Shown here: positions 31,043 through 39,088 of the stretch, piece by piece | Layout: every line of letters starts with the position of its first letter | How positions within the stretch are numbered: position 1 is the stretch's first letter | From: Chryseobacterium gleum | GTDB lineage: Bacteria; Bacteroidota; Bacteroidia; Flavobacteriales_D; Sanyastnellaceae | Direction: 5' to 3' | NCBI GenBank assembly: GCA_945881835.1 | Contig: CAMCVP010000015.1 | Span: forward strand, 1-49,916 | DNA length: 49,916 nucleotides | Notes under the pieces: generated by a model | The model's input: the letters and a program-made list of their open reading frames with translations, nothing else | What the model was told of the DNA's origin: nothing | Database searches by the model: none | Made by a program: the position numbers and the translations under genes

Positions 31043-33349
31043 TTAATTTCTCATCAGGTGGAAATACCCTGAGTAATCTTCCATTTTGCCTGTAGGTGTT
31101 GTCACCTTCAAAATATAATAAAATACTCCATCACTCAATTCAGTTGGTGACCAATCATTTTTGTAGTCGGTGCTTTCATAAACTAAATCACCCCATCTAT
31201 TGAACACTTCGAGTGAAGCGTTTGCGTAGTAGAATATTGCATCGTCGAAGTTCAACGTTTGGTTATCTGCTGTTCCGTTCAAGAGAACAATATTTGGTAA
31301 GAACACATCGCATGGCAATGAAGTTACTCCGTACTCTGTCATTGCTGAAAATCCGCAAACAGGCTCAGTGATTTCAACTGAATACACGAACTGTTCATTT
31401 GGAACACCCGCCCAAGGGCTATACACTGAAGCCAAGGCATTTGGCACAATGGTGTCTGACAAGTACCATTGATAGGTATATGAAGGGTCTGTGAAAGGTG
31501 CGCTCAAGAAAATTTGTTCACTTAAACAAACTGAATCTGTTGTAAAAGGACCTACACCTGGAGTTTCAGGAGTAATCAAATTGATATTATCGGTTACAGT
31601 ACATTGAATATCATCAATCGGATGAACGGACAATGTCAACTCAGAGGTTCCTGTAGCACCGCTGAAACTTGGGAAAGGAATGTTAGATGCATTAAAAGAT
31701 CCTCCATTTGCACTGACCACGGACCAATCATAAACATAATTTATTCCAGGTACTTGTCCAGTTACATTGCTCGTCAAATTCACTGTATTCAAGCAATATG
31801 GAATATCATTACCCAAATCCAACACCGGAGGAGCAAAGTAATTTACACCAATGGTATCTGTGTAAGTACAACCGAAGTTATCCAAAGCAGAAACAATAAT
31901 GTAATAATCACCCGCCGTTGCTGGATTCAAAACAGCCCCACCGCAATTCGCTATCGTGTTTGAAATACCAGGACCTGTCCAAGTAATAGAGTCACAAGTG
32001 TATCCGAAAGAAGGAAGGAAAGAAACCAAAGGTGGATATAACGTTGAATCGAACGTTACAGACCAGTCGAAAATCCATCCATCATCTGATCCCCACAAAT
32101 CACAAACTTCAACTATCCATGCACCGTTTAATGGACAACCTATAAGGTTTGAAAACGGTTGAATTGAATTGTATGTTCCACTTGGCAAAGTACCTCCGGT
32201 ATTCGCCGCCCAAGTTCCTGCAGTAGCATCGGGTGCCCAAAAGTAGTCATATCCAACTCCGGCTGGATCTGCAGCACCATTGATATCTACCGGTTCTCCC
32301 AAGAAAGTTCCACTTCCGCCTTGTTGATGAACGATAATGGTTTGTCCGTTTGGACATTCAAATGAAATTACGATATCACCCATGAAACTGTGTTCGAAGT
32401 TGATAAAGAAATTGTCTAAATCCGATTCACTTTGAATAGTTTGTCCGGCATTGAATCCGCCGAAATAAATAGTATCAGAGAAGCACTGTGTTTGATCATC
32501 TGGAATGAATAAAGCACCCCCTAAATTCGCTGTTGGCAAAGCCGACCAATAGGTTGGATCGATAGAAACTGCTAAATTAATTTCTTGACCCAAACAAGCT
32601 TGGAAATCATCTGCAGCAATACTAATTGATGGATAAGTATCGACAAGTATTAATGCGTCGATTAAGTTAATGTTTCCACAACCGTTGGTGTCTAACACCA
32701 TCAATTCTACCATGTATGCACCCGATTCAGAGAAGGTATGCGTAACAATTGGCCAAGAAGTTACATCGGTCGTACCATCATCGAAATCCCAAGTGTGACT
32801 GCCCAATACAGAACCTGGCGCAAAAACTGTTGTTGACGCATCGAACGTTATTGATTCGCCCACACACAAACGTGTAGGTTGAAAATCGGTTTGATCAACT
32901 GTCACCGCAACTACCGGTGGTTCGCAAGGAATACCACAAGAAATTTCAGCACCGAAGCTTCCAACACTTGCATCACTATCTGAGGTAAACAATACTGTAA
33001 GACAATTCGAAGGATTACTCGACGAGATGACAATATTGTTCAAGTCCGTGCCTACATATGTGCCAATCAAGGGTGCACTTGCATCTCCGCCGTTGAATAT
33101 TGCCAATTGGTCACCAGCACCTAAGTTGAAAAAGCTAAAATCTAGATTTACGGGACCTGGAATTGTCGCATCAGAACAGATTACTGAAATCCCAACGATA
33201 TTCGGTCCATAGTCCGCTGCACTAAGTCCTGGATCTACCAAGAAACCACCACAATCAGAAATGAACGCTGTACCTACAGGATACTCCTGAGCGGCAGCTT
33301 GAAAAACGGACAAAGCCGCTACGAAAAGGGAGAATAAAACTTTTTTCAT
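31043..33349 (-). CDS. CUB/PKD/P-domain protein with type B type IX sorting domain
   Basis: A 768-residue exported surface protein. After the signal peptide (about 1-20, ending AAAQEYP) come: a CUB-like domain (about 22-140: FISDCGGFLVDPG, GDQLAIFNGGDAS, LTVLFTSDSDASVGSFGAEI); a PKD domain (about 145-235: HTWDFDDGTTDVTSWPIVTH); a region like the proprotein-convertase P domain (about 265-440: FEHSFMGDIVISFECPNGQ, GAWIVEVCDLWGSDDGWI); Ig-like stretches; and a gliding-motility-type C-terminal domain (about 685-768: DVFLPNIVLLNGT, ASLEVFNRWGDLVYES, LSDGVFYYILKV, YSGYFHLMRN). Type B tails target export by the type IX system and, in flavobacteria, depend on SprF-like partners. One nucleotide separates it from the small secreted protein upstream, so they form an operon. 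Confidence 0.85.
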   Translation of the reverse strand: MKKVLFSLFVAALSVFQAAAQEYPVGTAFISDCGGFLVDPGLSAADYGPNIVGISVICSDATIPGPVNLDFSFFNLGAGDQLAIFNGGDASAPLIGTYVGTDLNNIVISSSNPSNCLTVLFTSDSDASVGSFGAEISCGIPCEPPVVAVTVDQTDFQPTRLCVGESITFDASTTVFAPGSVLGSHTWDFDDGTTDVTSWPIVTHTFSESGAYMVELMVLDTNGCGNINLIDALILVDTYPSISIAADDFQACLGQEINLAVSIDPTYWSALPTANLGGALFIPDDQTQCFSDTIYFGGFNAGQTIQSESDLDNFFINFEHSFMGDIVISFECPNGQTIIVHQQGGSGTFLGEPVDINGAADPAGVGYDYFWAPDATAGTWAANTGGTLPSGTYNSIQPFSNLIGCPLNGAWIVEVCDLWGSDDGWIFDWSVTFDSTLYPPLVSFLPSFGYTCDSITWTGPGISNTIANCGGAVLNPATAGDYYIIVSALDNFGCTYTDTIGVNYFAPPVLDLGNDIPYCLNTVNLTSNVTGQVPGINYVYDWSVVSANGGSFNASNIPFPSFSGATGTSELTLSVHPIDDIQCTVTDNINLITPETPGVGPFTTDSVCLSEQIFLSAPFTDPSYTYQWYLSDTIVPNALASVYSPWAGVPNEQFVYSVEITEPVCGFSAMTEYGVTSLPCDVFLPNIVLLNGTADNQTLNFDDAIFYYANASLEVFNRWGDLVYESTDYKNDWSPTELSDGVFYYILKVTTPTGKMEDYSGYFHLMRN

Positions 33350-33350
33350 T

Positions 33351-33737
33351 TTACTTGGCTTTGTTGTTTATCAATTCTCTTTTGTATAAAGTCTCTAAAC
33401 GTTTTGTAGAAAATACAGTAATCACAAATCCTGTATTCCCCCAACGATACGTTTTTGTCTCTAGCGCGTCAGGTTGAAGCGCGGGTGTGCTGCTTAAAGC
33501 AGCAAATAGCATTTGGGGTGTTGGAGTAGCAGAATCTACAAGATTATCCGCATCAGATTTCAACATGGGAGCCGAAGCTGCCTTTTCCGGAGCTAAGGTC
33601 ACTGACACCATGTTATTTTGTAAAAAATTCAACCAAGAAACATCACTGTTGTGAAGATTGGTGATGTTCGACTGAGCGAACGTGAATCCGATTGTTCCAA
33701 AGAACAACAGAAGAGAGAGTAGAATTTTCTTTTCCAT
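33351..33737 (-). CDS. small secreted protein, operon partner of the CUB/PKD protein
   Basis: A 128-residue protein with a clear signal peptide (MEKKILLSLLLFFGTIGFTFAQ) and no recognised domain. The mature part is about 106 residues, with a Thr/Pro/Ala-rich middle (DSATPTPQMLFAALSSTPAL) and a conserved-looking end YRWGNTGFVITVFSTKRLE. It has no type IX sorting tail, so it probably stays in the periplasm. Its stop is 1 nt from the start of the large type B secreted protein, so the two are made together. A perfect -7 box ends 5 nt before its ATG. Confidence 0.7.
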   Translation of the reverse strand: MEKKILLSLLLFFGTIGFTFAQSNITNLHNSDVSWLNFLQNNMVSVTLAPEKAASAPMLKSDADNLVDSATPTPQMLFAALSSTPALQPDALETKTYRWGNTGFVITVFSTKRLETLYKRELINNKAK

Positions 33738-33742
33738 AAAAA

Positions 33743-33750
33743 CAAAAATA
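33743..33750 (-). promoter_or_regulatory. -7 box of the small secreted protein operon, leaderless arrangement
   Basis: TATTTTTG on the minus strand is a perfect TAnnTTTG match, ending 5 nt before the ATG at 33737. Confidence 0.55.
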
Positions 33751-33835
33751 GGTAATGTCTTGACTCATTCACTAAGAAAATAGTTGCCCCTTCATTAAAA
33801 TGATTTCAAAAAAATAGGAAATTCAAAAATATGTG

Positions 33836-33843
33836 TATATTTG
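33836..33843 (+). promoter_or_regulatory. predicted tRNA-Lys promoter
   Basis: TATATTTG is a perfect -7 match, ending 22 nt before the mature 5' end of tRNA-Lys. The -33 element is not clear. Confidence 0.5.
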
Positions 33844-33865
33844 CACCCGCTTTTGAGAGCAAGAA

Positions 33866-33941
33866 GATCTCGTAGCTCAGCTGGTAGAGCAATACACTTT
33901 TAATGTATGGGCCCTGGGTTCGAATCCCAGCGGGATCACCA
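33866..33941 (+). tRNA. tRNA-Lys (TTT)
   Basis: A full cloverleaf can be folded: acceptor GATCTCG with CGGGATC, D arm GCTCAGCTGGTAGAGC, anticodon arm ATACA-CTTTTAA-TGTAT with anticodon TTT, and T arm CTGGG-TTCGAAT-CCCAG. Discriminator A is followed by an encoded CCA (33939-33941). A terminator follows directly. Confidence 0.97.
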
Positions 33942-33948
33942 AAAAGAA

Positions 33949-33973
33949 AAAAGGCAGGCAACTGCCTTTTTTT
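33949..33973 (+). terminator. tRNA-Lys terminator
   Basis: AAAAGGCAG and CTGCCTTTT form a 9-bp stem with a GCAA tetraloop and a T-run, between the two tRNA genes. They are therefore likely separate transcripts, unless there is read-through. Confidence 0.88.
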
Positions 33974-33984
33974 CATTCTCAAAT

Positions 33985-34066
33985 GCCCTGGTGGTGAAAT
34001 TGGTAGACACGCCATCTTGAGGGGGTGGTTCCGTAAGGTGTGCTGGTTCGAGTCCAGTCCAGGGCA
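33985..34066 (+). tRNA. tRNA-Leu (GAG)
   Basis: Class II tRNA: acceptor GCCCTGG with CCAGGGC, D arm with AATTGGTAGACA, anticodon stem CCATC/GGTGG with loop TTGAGGG (anticodon GAG), a short variable arm with TTCCGTAAGG, and T arm CTGGTTCGAGTCCAG. Discriminator is A at 34066; the next bases are CAA, so CCA is not encoded, unlike the neighbouring tRNA-Lys. Confidence 0.95.
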
Positions 34067-34067
34067 C

Positions 34068-34091
34068 AAAGGGGAGTTTTCCCCTTTTTTT
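34068..34091 (+). terminator. tRNA-Leu terminator
   Basis: AAAGGGG and CCCCTTT form a 7-bp stem with a 6-nt loop and a T-run, starting 2 nt after the tRNA-Leu 3' end. Confidence 0.85.
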
Positions 34092-34114
34092 ATGTCCAAT
34101 AATTCTTGTGCCTC

Positions 34115-35206
34115 ATGGAATCAAGTACTTTCGCAATGAAATGGAAGGAAGAAATGGATACGATAAAGGATAATTTCACATGGATATCTGGGCCCTGCAG
34201 TGCAGAGTCCGAGTCTCAAGTTGTCAATACTGCTCGCGAAATAAACGAGCGCATTCCCCTAACGTATTACCGCGCTGGCCTTTGGAAACCGCGCACAAGC
34301 CCCAATTCATTCGAAGGAATGGGAGCAGCGGCGCTTCCTTGGATGAAAAAAGCCAAGGAAGAAACGGGTGTGAAAATTATTACTGAAGTTGCCACGGCTC
34401 AGCACGTAGAGTTGTGTCTTGAGCACAATTTCGATGCGCTTTGGATTGGTGCACGCACAACTACGAATCCATTTTCTGTTCAAGAAATTGCGGAAGCCCT
34501 TCGCGGAGTGAATATTCCAATATTCATTAAAAACCCTATCAATCCTGATCTTTCCTTGTGGATTGGCGCATTCGAACGCTTTCAAAAAGTTGGACTAACT
34601 GATTTGAGCGCCATTCACCGTGGGTTTTCAGTGGCCAATAAACTTCCCTATCGCAACAAACCGCTTTGGGAAATTCCTATTGAATTCAAAACTCAATTTC
34701 CACATATACCGCTCATCTGCGATCCGAGTCACATTTGCGGTAACCGAACTTTGCTCAAGGATGTTAGTCAGCGCGCCATTGATTTAGGCATGAACGGCAT
34801 TATGATCGAAAGCCATCCCAATCCGGACAGTGCGTTAAGCGATGCCGCTCAACAAATTACTCCAGCTCAGGTCGGCGAAATGGCTTCCGCTCTGCATTAC
34901 AGGACCACTTCACTGAATTCCAATTCTGCTGAAAAACTTCAAATACTCAGAGATCGTGTAGATGCCTTAGATGCAGATATCATTGATTTACTTGGAAAAC
35001 GCATGAACATTTCTCGCGAGATGGGCGCTTTAAAAAAGGAAGAAGGCATTACCATTTTCCAATTGGAACGTTGGAAGGAAATTCTCGAAAGTCGCGAAGC
35101 ATGGGGTAAATCGGCAAATCTCACCGAGACTTTTCTTTCCGCTTATCTTGAAGCCATTCACAAAGAAAGCATCCGCGCGCAAAATGGCGTCATGAATAAA
35201 GATTAA
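34115..35206 (+). CDS. bifunctional DAHP synthase / chorismate mutase
   Basis: First enzyme of the aromatic amino-acid (shikimate) pathway fused to chorismate mutase. From ATG 34115 (363 residues) the N-terminal two-thirds is a type I-beta DAHP synthase: ISGPCSAESE near 25, the phosphate-binding YRAGLWKPRTSP near 51, KIITEVATAQHVE, PIFIKNP, LICDPSHICGNR near 207 and GIMIESHPNPD near 231. The last 90 residues form an AroQ-type chorismate mutase helix bundle (LRDRVDALDADIIDLLGKRM, then MGALKKEEG). Chorismate mutase tails on this synthase usually give prephenate-related feedback control. An ATG at 34136 is a possible shorter start, and an in-frame TTG lies at 34106. Confidence 0.93.
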   Translation: MESSTFAMKWKEEMDTIKDNFTWISGPCSAESESQVVNTAREINERIPLTYYRAGLWKPRTSPNSFEGMGAAALPWMKKAKEETGVKIITEVATAQHVELCLEHNFDALWIGARTTTNPFSVQEIAEALRGVNIPIFIKNPINPDLSLWIGAFERFQKVGLTDLSAIHRGFSVANKLPYRNKPLWEIPIEFKTQFPHIPLICDPSHICGNRTLLKDVSQRAIDLGMNGIMIESHPNPDSALSDAAQQITPAQVGEMASALHYRTTSLNSNSAEKLQILRDRVDALDADIIDLLGKRMNISREMGALKKEEGITIFQLERWKEILESREAWGKSANLTETFLSAYLEAIHKESIRAQNGVMNKD

Positions 35207-35280
35207 CGCCCCGTATTGTGAATGAATGGTGAATAAAATCAATCGGTTTGGTTCATCGAGGTGCGCTAATTTTACGTGTT

Positions 35281-35781
35281 ATGCGAGGCCTGTTCTTTTT
35301 GCTCTTTTTTGTTTCCAGCATTTCTATGTTTGGACAAGAACCCGCGTCGCAAGATTCGCTCTTACCCATTGTCCCTTATTCTTCTGACGGTGCCGCAAGA
35401 CAATGGTTAAACGGAAGTGACAAATCAAGTTTACCGAAATTCACCGCAGCGCCCGTACCCATTCAACCTATTGTTATTTATTTCGAAAAATCGGGTGTTG
35501 ACTTGAGTACAACAGCACAACAACAATTGAATGAAGTCGTTGAAAAACTTGCGCGAAATGGCAAGACGGGAGTTCTAATCACGGGGTATTCCGATCGAAA
35601 TGGCAGTAGCGAAAAGAATTGGAAAGAATCAGAAAAACGTGCAAAAGCAGCGCGGAATTTTATTGTGAATTCTGGCATAGACGCTAACCGCTGTGTAGCA
35701 AAGTTTGTGGGTGATGTTGGGTCCATTGGCAAGAACCCTGGAGATAGAAAAGTTATTGTTGAATTTATAGCCCGTCCGTAA
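35281..35781 (+). CDS. secreted OmpA-family C-terminal domain protein
   Basis: A 166-residue exported protein. I use the ATG at 35281, which gives a signal peptide (MRGLFFLLFFVSSISMFGQ); an in-frame GTG at 35248 adds a non-signal extension. After a 40-residue linker, the OmpA/MotB peptidoglycan-binding fold runs to the end: IVIYFEKSGVDLSTTAQQQL near 60, VLITGYSDRNGSSEKNWKES near 99 (the usual GHTD motif is GYSD here), RAKAARNFIVNSGID and a final RKVIVEFIARP. It probably binds the cell wall in the periplasm. Its stop overlaps the next start by one base (TAATG), implying coupling. Confidence 0.83.
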   Translation: MRGLFFLLFFVSSISMFGQEPASQDSLLPIVPYSSDGAARQWLNGSDKSSLPKFTAAPVPIQPIVIYFEKSGVDLSTTAQQQLNEVVEKLARNGKTGVLITGYSDRNGSSEKNWKESEKRAKAARNFIVNSGIDANRCVAKFVGDVGSIGKNPGDRKVIVEFIARP

Positions 35782-36389
35782 TGAAAATTATTTGCATTGG
35801 AAGAAACTATGCTGCGCATGCTGCAGAATTGGGAAACGCGGTTCCTGAAAATCCTGTGGTGTTCTGCAAACCCGACTCTGCTATTATTCAAAGAGGAAAT
35901 CCGTTTGTCATTCCTGCCTTCACCAACGATGTGCACTATGAATTGGAATTGGTTTTCCGCATCAATAGGTTGGGTAAACACATTCAACAATCATTCGCTC
36001 CGCGTTACTACAATGAAGTTACTTTAGGAATAGACTTCACTGCTCGTGATGTTCAAGATGAATTGAAGAAAAAAGGTCTTCCCTGGGAACGTGCCAAAGC
36101 ATTCGACGGCTCTGCATTCGTGAGTGAAAAATTCTTCGAAACAGATACCCTTCCTTCCCCCATAATTTTTTCATTGAAGAAAAATGGAACAGTGGTTCAG
36201 GAAGGAGACAGCTCGCATATGATTCATTCCATTGATAAACTCATTGAAAATGTATCAGAGGTATTCACCTTAAAGATCGGAGATTTAATTTTTACCGGAA
36301 CTCCAGCGGGTGTTGGTCCCGTGGCTTCTGGAGATTTATTGGAGGGATTTCTTTTCGATGAAAAAGTCTTTTCCCTTCGAATTAAATAA
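35781..36389 (+). CDS. fumarylacetoacetate hydrolase (FAH)-family protein
   Basis: A 202-residue FAH-superfamily enzyme, of the short acylpyruvase/oxaloacetate decarboxylase type. Landmarks: start MKIICIGRNYAAHAAELGN, the PVVFCKPDSAI loop, the metal-binding YELELVFRI (two acidic ligands), GIDFTARDVQ with another acidic ligand, KAFDGSAFVS, and GDLIFTGTPAGVGPV near 172-186. Substrates in the family are 1,3-diketo acids such as acylpyruvates; the exact substrate cannot be read from the sequence. It is coupled to the OmpA-like gene by a TAATG overlap, though the two functions have no obvious link, and converges with pcm. Confidence 0.88.
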   Translation: MKIICIGRNYAAHAAELGNAVPENPVVFCKPDSAIIQRGNPFVIPAFTNDVHYELELVFRINRLGKHIQQSFAPRYYNEVTLGIDFTARDVQDELKKKGLPWERAKAFDGSAFVSEKFFETDTLPSPIIFSLKKNGTVVQEGDSSHMIHSIDKLIENVSEVFTLKIGDLIFTGTPAGVGPVASGDLLEGFLFDEKVFSLRIK

Positions 36390-36391
36390 AA

Positions 36392-37048
36392 TCACGACTT
36401 GGTATTGCTTCTCTTCTCGAGCATAGGCACGAAGGAAAATTCGCCGAAATATGTATTTTGAAAATTACCTTCTTCATCTTCCTGAATAAGCGTCATCTCT
36501 TGCTTCTCCCCTTCTCCGAAAGGCATGACTAACTTTCCTCCCGGTTTCATTTGAAGAAGCAATTCTTCTGGTACTATTGGAATAGCACAAGTAATAATAA
36601 TTCTGTCGTAAGGCGCAAACGCTGGAATTCCCTTATATCCATCTCCGTATGCCAAATGACACTTGTACCCCATTTCGGCCAACATTTTTTTTGAAGTATC
36701 GAAAAGCAGTTTTTGTCTTTCTATTGAATACACCTTTGCCCCCATTTCACATAACACAGAAGTTTGATATCCAGAACCAGTACCTATTTCAAGAACCTTC
36801 ATTCCCTTTTCCACATCTAACAATTGACTTTGAAAGGCAACGGTATAAGGCGCAGAAATGGTCTGCTCTGCACCAATTGGAAATGCCCTGTTCTCGTAGG
36901 CCACCTCAACAAAAGCGCTAGTTAAAAACGCATGTCGTGGAACCTTATTCATTGCATCAAGCACGCGGGCATCTGAAATTCCCTTCTCACGCAATTCGTC
37001 TACTAATTTCCTTCTCAGGCCTTTGTGTCTGTAATTATCCTCAATCAT
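36392..37048 (-). CDS. pcm: protein-L-isoaspartate O-methyltransferase
   Basis: Repairs damaged proteins by S-adenosylmethionine-dependent methylation of isoaspartyl residues. The 218 residues carry family motifs: MNKVPRHAFL, ENRAFPIGAEQTISAPYTVA, the SAM-binding VLEIGTGSGYQTSVLCEMG near 85, VYSIER, and YDRIIITCAIPIVPEEL near 148, ending with KPGGKLVMPFGEG. Length is normal. It diverges from the oxidoreductase gene at 37160. A -7-like box (TACCTTGG) ends 4 nt before its ATG. Confidence 0.94.
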   Translation of the reverse strand: MIEDNYRHKGLRRKLVDELREKGISDARVLDAMNKVPRHAFLTSAFVEVAYENRAFPIGAEQTISAPYTVAFQSQLLDVEKGMKVLEIGTGSGYQTSVLCEMGAKVYSIERQKLLFDTSKKMLAEMGYKCHLAYGDGYKGIPAFAPYDRIIITCAIPIVPEELLLQMKPGGKLVMPFGEGEKQEMTLIQEDEEGNFQNTYFGEFSFVPMLEKRSNTKS

Positions 37049-37052
37049 ACCG

Positions 37053-37060
37053 CCAAGGTA
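37053..37060 (-). promoter_or_regulatory. pcm -7 box, leaderless arrangement
   Basis: TACCTTGG on the minus strand has one mismatch to TAnnTTTG and ends 4 nt before the pcm ATG at 37048. Confidence 0.45.
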
Positions 37061-37132
37061 AGGGACTATTTCATCCGCTTTTCAGTGTTGAAAAGTAAAA
37101 ATCAACGAGGTGATGTAGACATTAATTTCTAT

Positions 37133-37140
37133 CACATTTG
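37133..37140 (+). promoter_or_regulatory. predicted promoter of the oxidoreductase
   Basis: CACATTTG, one mismatch to TAnnTTTG, ends 19 nt before the ATG at 37160. Confidence 0.35.
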
Positions 37141-37159
37141 CATAAGAAGAGAATTATTT

Positions 37160-38104
37160 ATGTTGAAAATAGGAGTTTTAGGTACAGGCTATTTAGGAAA
37201 AATTCACATGCAAGTTCTATCGGAATTGCCTGAATTGTTTAAATCTATCCATTTTTTCGATCCAGATATCAAAGCAGCGAAAGAAGCGTCGGCTCGATTT
37301 GGCATTGAGCCTTGCCATAGCATTGATGCGCTTCTGGAAGAGGTTGATGTTGTTGACGTTGTTTCTAGCACTTCTTCTCATTTTCATTGTGCATCGAATG
37401 CCATTCGAAATTTGAAACATGTTTTTATTGAGAAGCCAATTACTTCCACCTTGGAAGAAAGCAACCGTCTAATTAAGCTTGCAAAAGAAGCACAAGTCAT
37501 AGCACAAGTGGGTCACATTGAAAGATTCAATCCGGCCTTTTTAGCTGTTGCTCCTTTGCTCGATCAAACCAAATACATAGAAGCTCACAGGCTCAGCGAA
37601 TACAAAGCAAGGAATTGCGATGTGTCAGTGATTCTGGATGTTATGATTCACGACATTGATCTTGTTCTTGCGGTTACCAACGCAAACGTTCGACGAATTT
37701 CTGCTAACGGCGCATCGGTTATTACTCAGCATATTGATATTGCAAATGCTCGCATAGAATTAGACAACGGTTGTGTGGCGAATTTAACTGCTAGCCGCGT
37801 GGCTACAGATGCCATGCGAAAAATGAGATTCTATAAAAAAGACGCTTGTTACGTTTCAGATTTCTTGAATAAGTCTGCTCATAGTTATGAGCTTCTTCGT
37901 GAAAACGAAGAGAATGAGATTACCAAAAAGAATCTCTCAACTCCAGACAACAACGCACTCAAGCAAGAGCTAACAAGTTTTGGTGAAGCGGTCCTTCGTC
38001 AATCTGCTCCCACAGTTTCCCTGGAAGATGGACACAAAGCCTTGGCCGTTGCCGAAATGATTGCCGAAAAAATAAGGCTGAATGTTTTCACGTCGGAAGA
38101 CTGA
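37160..38104 (+). CDS. Gfo/Idh/MocA-family NAD(P)-dependent oxidoreductase
   Basis: A 314-residue sugar-type dehydrogenase. I use the ATG at 37160 because the Rossmann motif follows at once (MLKIGVLGTGYLGKIHMQVL); an upstream in-frame ATG at 37025 would add 45 residues inside the pcm promoter region. Other marks: VVDVVSSTSSHFHCASNAI, the hallmark IEKPITSTLEE with catalytic lysine near 93, VAQVGHIERFNPAFLA near 116, and MIHDIDLVLAV near 170. Relatives oxidise nucleotide-linked or free sugars (for example UDP-GlcNAc 3-dehydrogenases). The substrate is unknown; the sugar transferase three genes on suggests a glycan role, which is inference. Confidence 0.87.
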   Translation: MLKIGVLGTGYLGKIHMQVLSELPELFKSIHFFDPDIKAAKEASARFGIEPCHSIDALLEEVDVVDVVSSTSSHFHCASNAIRNLKHVFIEKPITSTLEESNRLIKLAKEAQVIAQVGHIERFNPAFLAVAPLLDQTKYIEAHRLSEYKARNCDVSVILDVMIHDIDLVLAVTNANVRRISANGASVITQHIDIANARIELDNGCVANLTASRVATDAMRKMRFYKKDACYVSDFLNKSAHSYELLRENEENEITKKNLSTPDNNALKQELTSFGEAVLRQSAPTVSLEDGHKALAVAEMIAEKIRLNVFTSED

Positions 38105-38177
38105 AAACACCGATTTTCTTCCATCACAATAAAGACACTTTTCTTGCGTTTCTGTGCTTAACCTTTTGATGCGAATG

Positions 38178-38185
38178 TATATTCG
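38178..38185 (+). promoter_or_regulatory. predicted promoter of the lipoprotein/sugar transferase genes
   Basis: TATATTCG, one mismatch to TAnnTTTG, ends 18 nt before the GTG at 38204. Confidence 0.4.
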
Positions 38186-38203
38186 CACCCCAAAACATTA
38201 TTA

Positions 38204-39070
38204 GTGAAACCGATCGTAATTTCTTTTTCATTTATACTATTCCTGTTGCAAAGCTGCGACTTGGTTAATCCGACAGAAAAAGAACCGGCCTATTTATTCA
38301 TTCCTTCATTTACTTTTCAGGCAAACGCTAACCAAGGAACTTCTAGCGAATCAATCACTGAAGTGTGGGTCTACTCAAACGATCAGAGTTTAGGTGTTTT
38401 CGATTTACCAGCTAGAATTCCAATCCTAGATCAAGGCACAGCGGAAATCAGAATTTTCGCTGGAATAAAAAGCAACGGTATTTCCAATTCGCGCATTCGT
38501 TATCCATTCTACGCTCCATTTGATACAACCCTCTCGATATCGGCATTTCAAATTGATACAATTATTCCAAACTTCTCCTATTACAACCAAATTGTAACCA
38601 ACGAAAAAGGATTTGAAAGTGGGAATTTCCTTTCACAAACAGGTGCAAACAACGGTACTTTTTCCACCACAAATAACAATTTGCAAGTTTTCGAAGGAGC
38701 TCGAAGTGGTTGGGGGCATCTAGATGCAGGCGCGAGTTTGCTCTACTTCAAGGACGACGACAATTTAAATTACACAAGCGGTAACAACGTTTTCCTTGAA
38801 ATGAACTACAGCAGTAATAATACTTTTTCTGTGGGGTTCATTACAACAACAGGAGGAATAACTGCCAAAAATATGGCGCTAATCATTAATCCTACATCAA
38901 GCGGTGATGGCCTTTCTCCAGTATGGAAAAAAATATATATTGACTTTGGTTATTTGCTTATGCAAAATCCAAACGCGCAGTTTCATGAATGGTATATTGA
39001 ATCGGTTCCCAGCAATTCAAGTGTACCTGTAAATATTTTTCTCGACAATTTGAAATGGGTTACTTGGTAA
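38204..39070 (+). CDS. hypothetical lipoprotein
   Basis: A 288-residue exported lipoprotein starting at a GTG. The signal ends in the lipobox LLQSC (lipid-modified Cys18), then DLVNPTEKEPAYLFI. The body looks all-beta: a first half with TEVWVYSNDQSLGVFDLPAR and NGISNSRIRYPFYAPFD, a second half with GHLDAGASLLYFKDDDN and, near the end, FHEWYIESVPSNSSVPVNIF followed by LDNLKWVTW, which resembles a carbohydrate-binding-module or jelly-roll edge strand. I recognise no named family. It precedes the sugar transferase by 18 nt and is probably co-transcribed. Confidence 0.72.
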   Translation: MKPIVISFSFILFLLQSCDLVNPTEKEPAYLFIPSFTFQANANQGTSSESITEVWVYSNDQSLGVFDLPARIPILDQGTAEIRIFAGIKSNGISNSRIRYPFYAPFDTTLSISAFQIDTIIPNFSYYNQIVTNEKGFESGNFLSQTGANNGTFSTTNNNLQVFEGARSGWGHLDAGASLLYFKDDDNLNYTSGNNVFLEMNYSSNNTFSVGFITTTGGITAKNMALIINPTSSGDGLSPVWKKIYIDFGYLLMQNPNAQFHEWYIESVPSNSSVPVNIFLDNLKWVTW

Positions 39071-39088
39071 GCGATAGGTGAAAAAGTA

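Noticed and set aside
34106-34114. TAATTCTTG before the DAHP synthase as another leaderless promoter
   Set aside because: It needs an extra base or two mismatches to fit TAnnTTTG, so I did not count it.
35478-35990. 170-residue minus-strand frame across the OmpA-like and FAH genes
   Set aside because: Antisense to two coupled, well-supported genes; low-complexity translation with no start signal.
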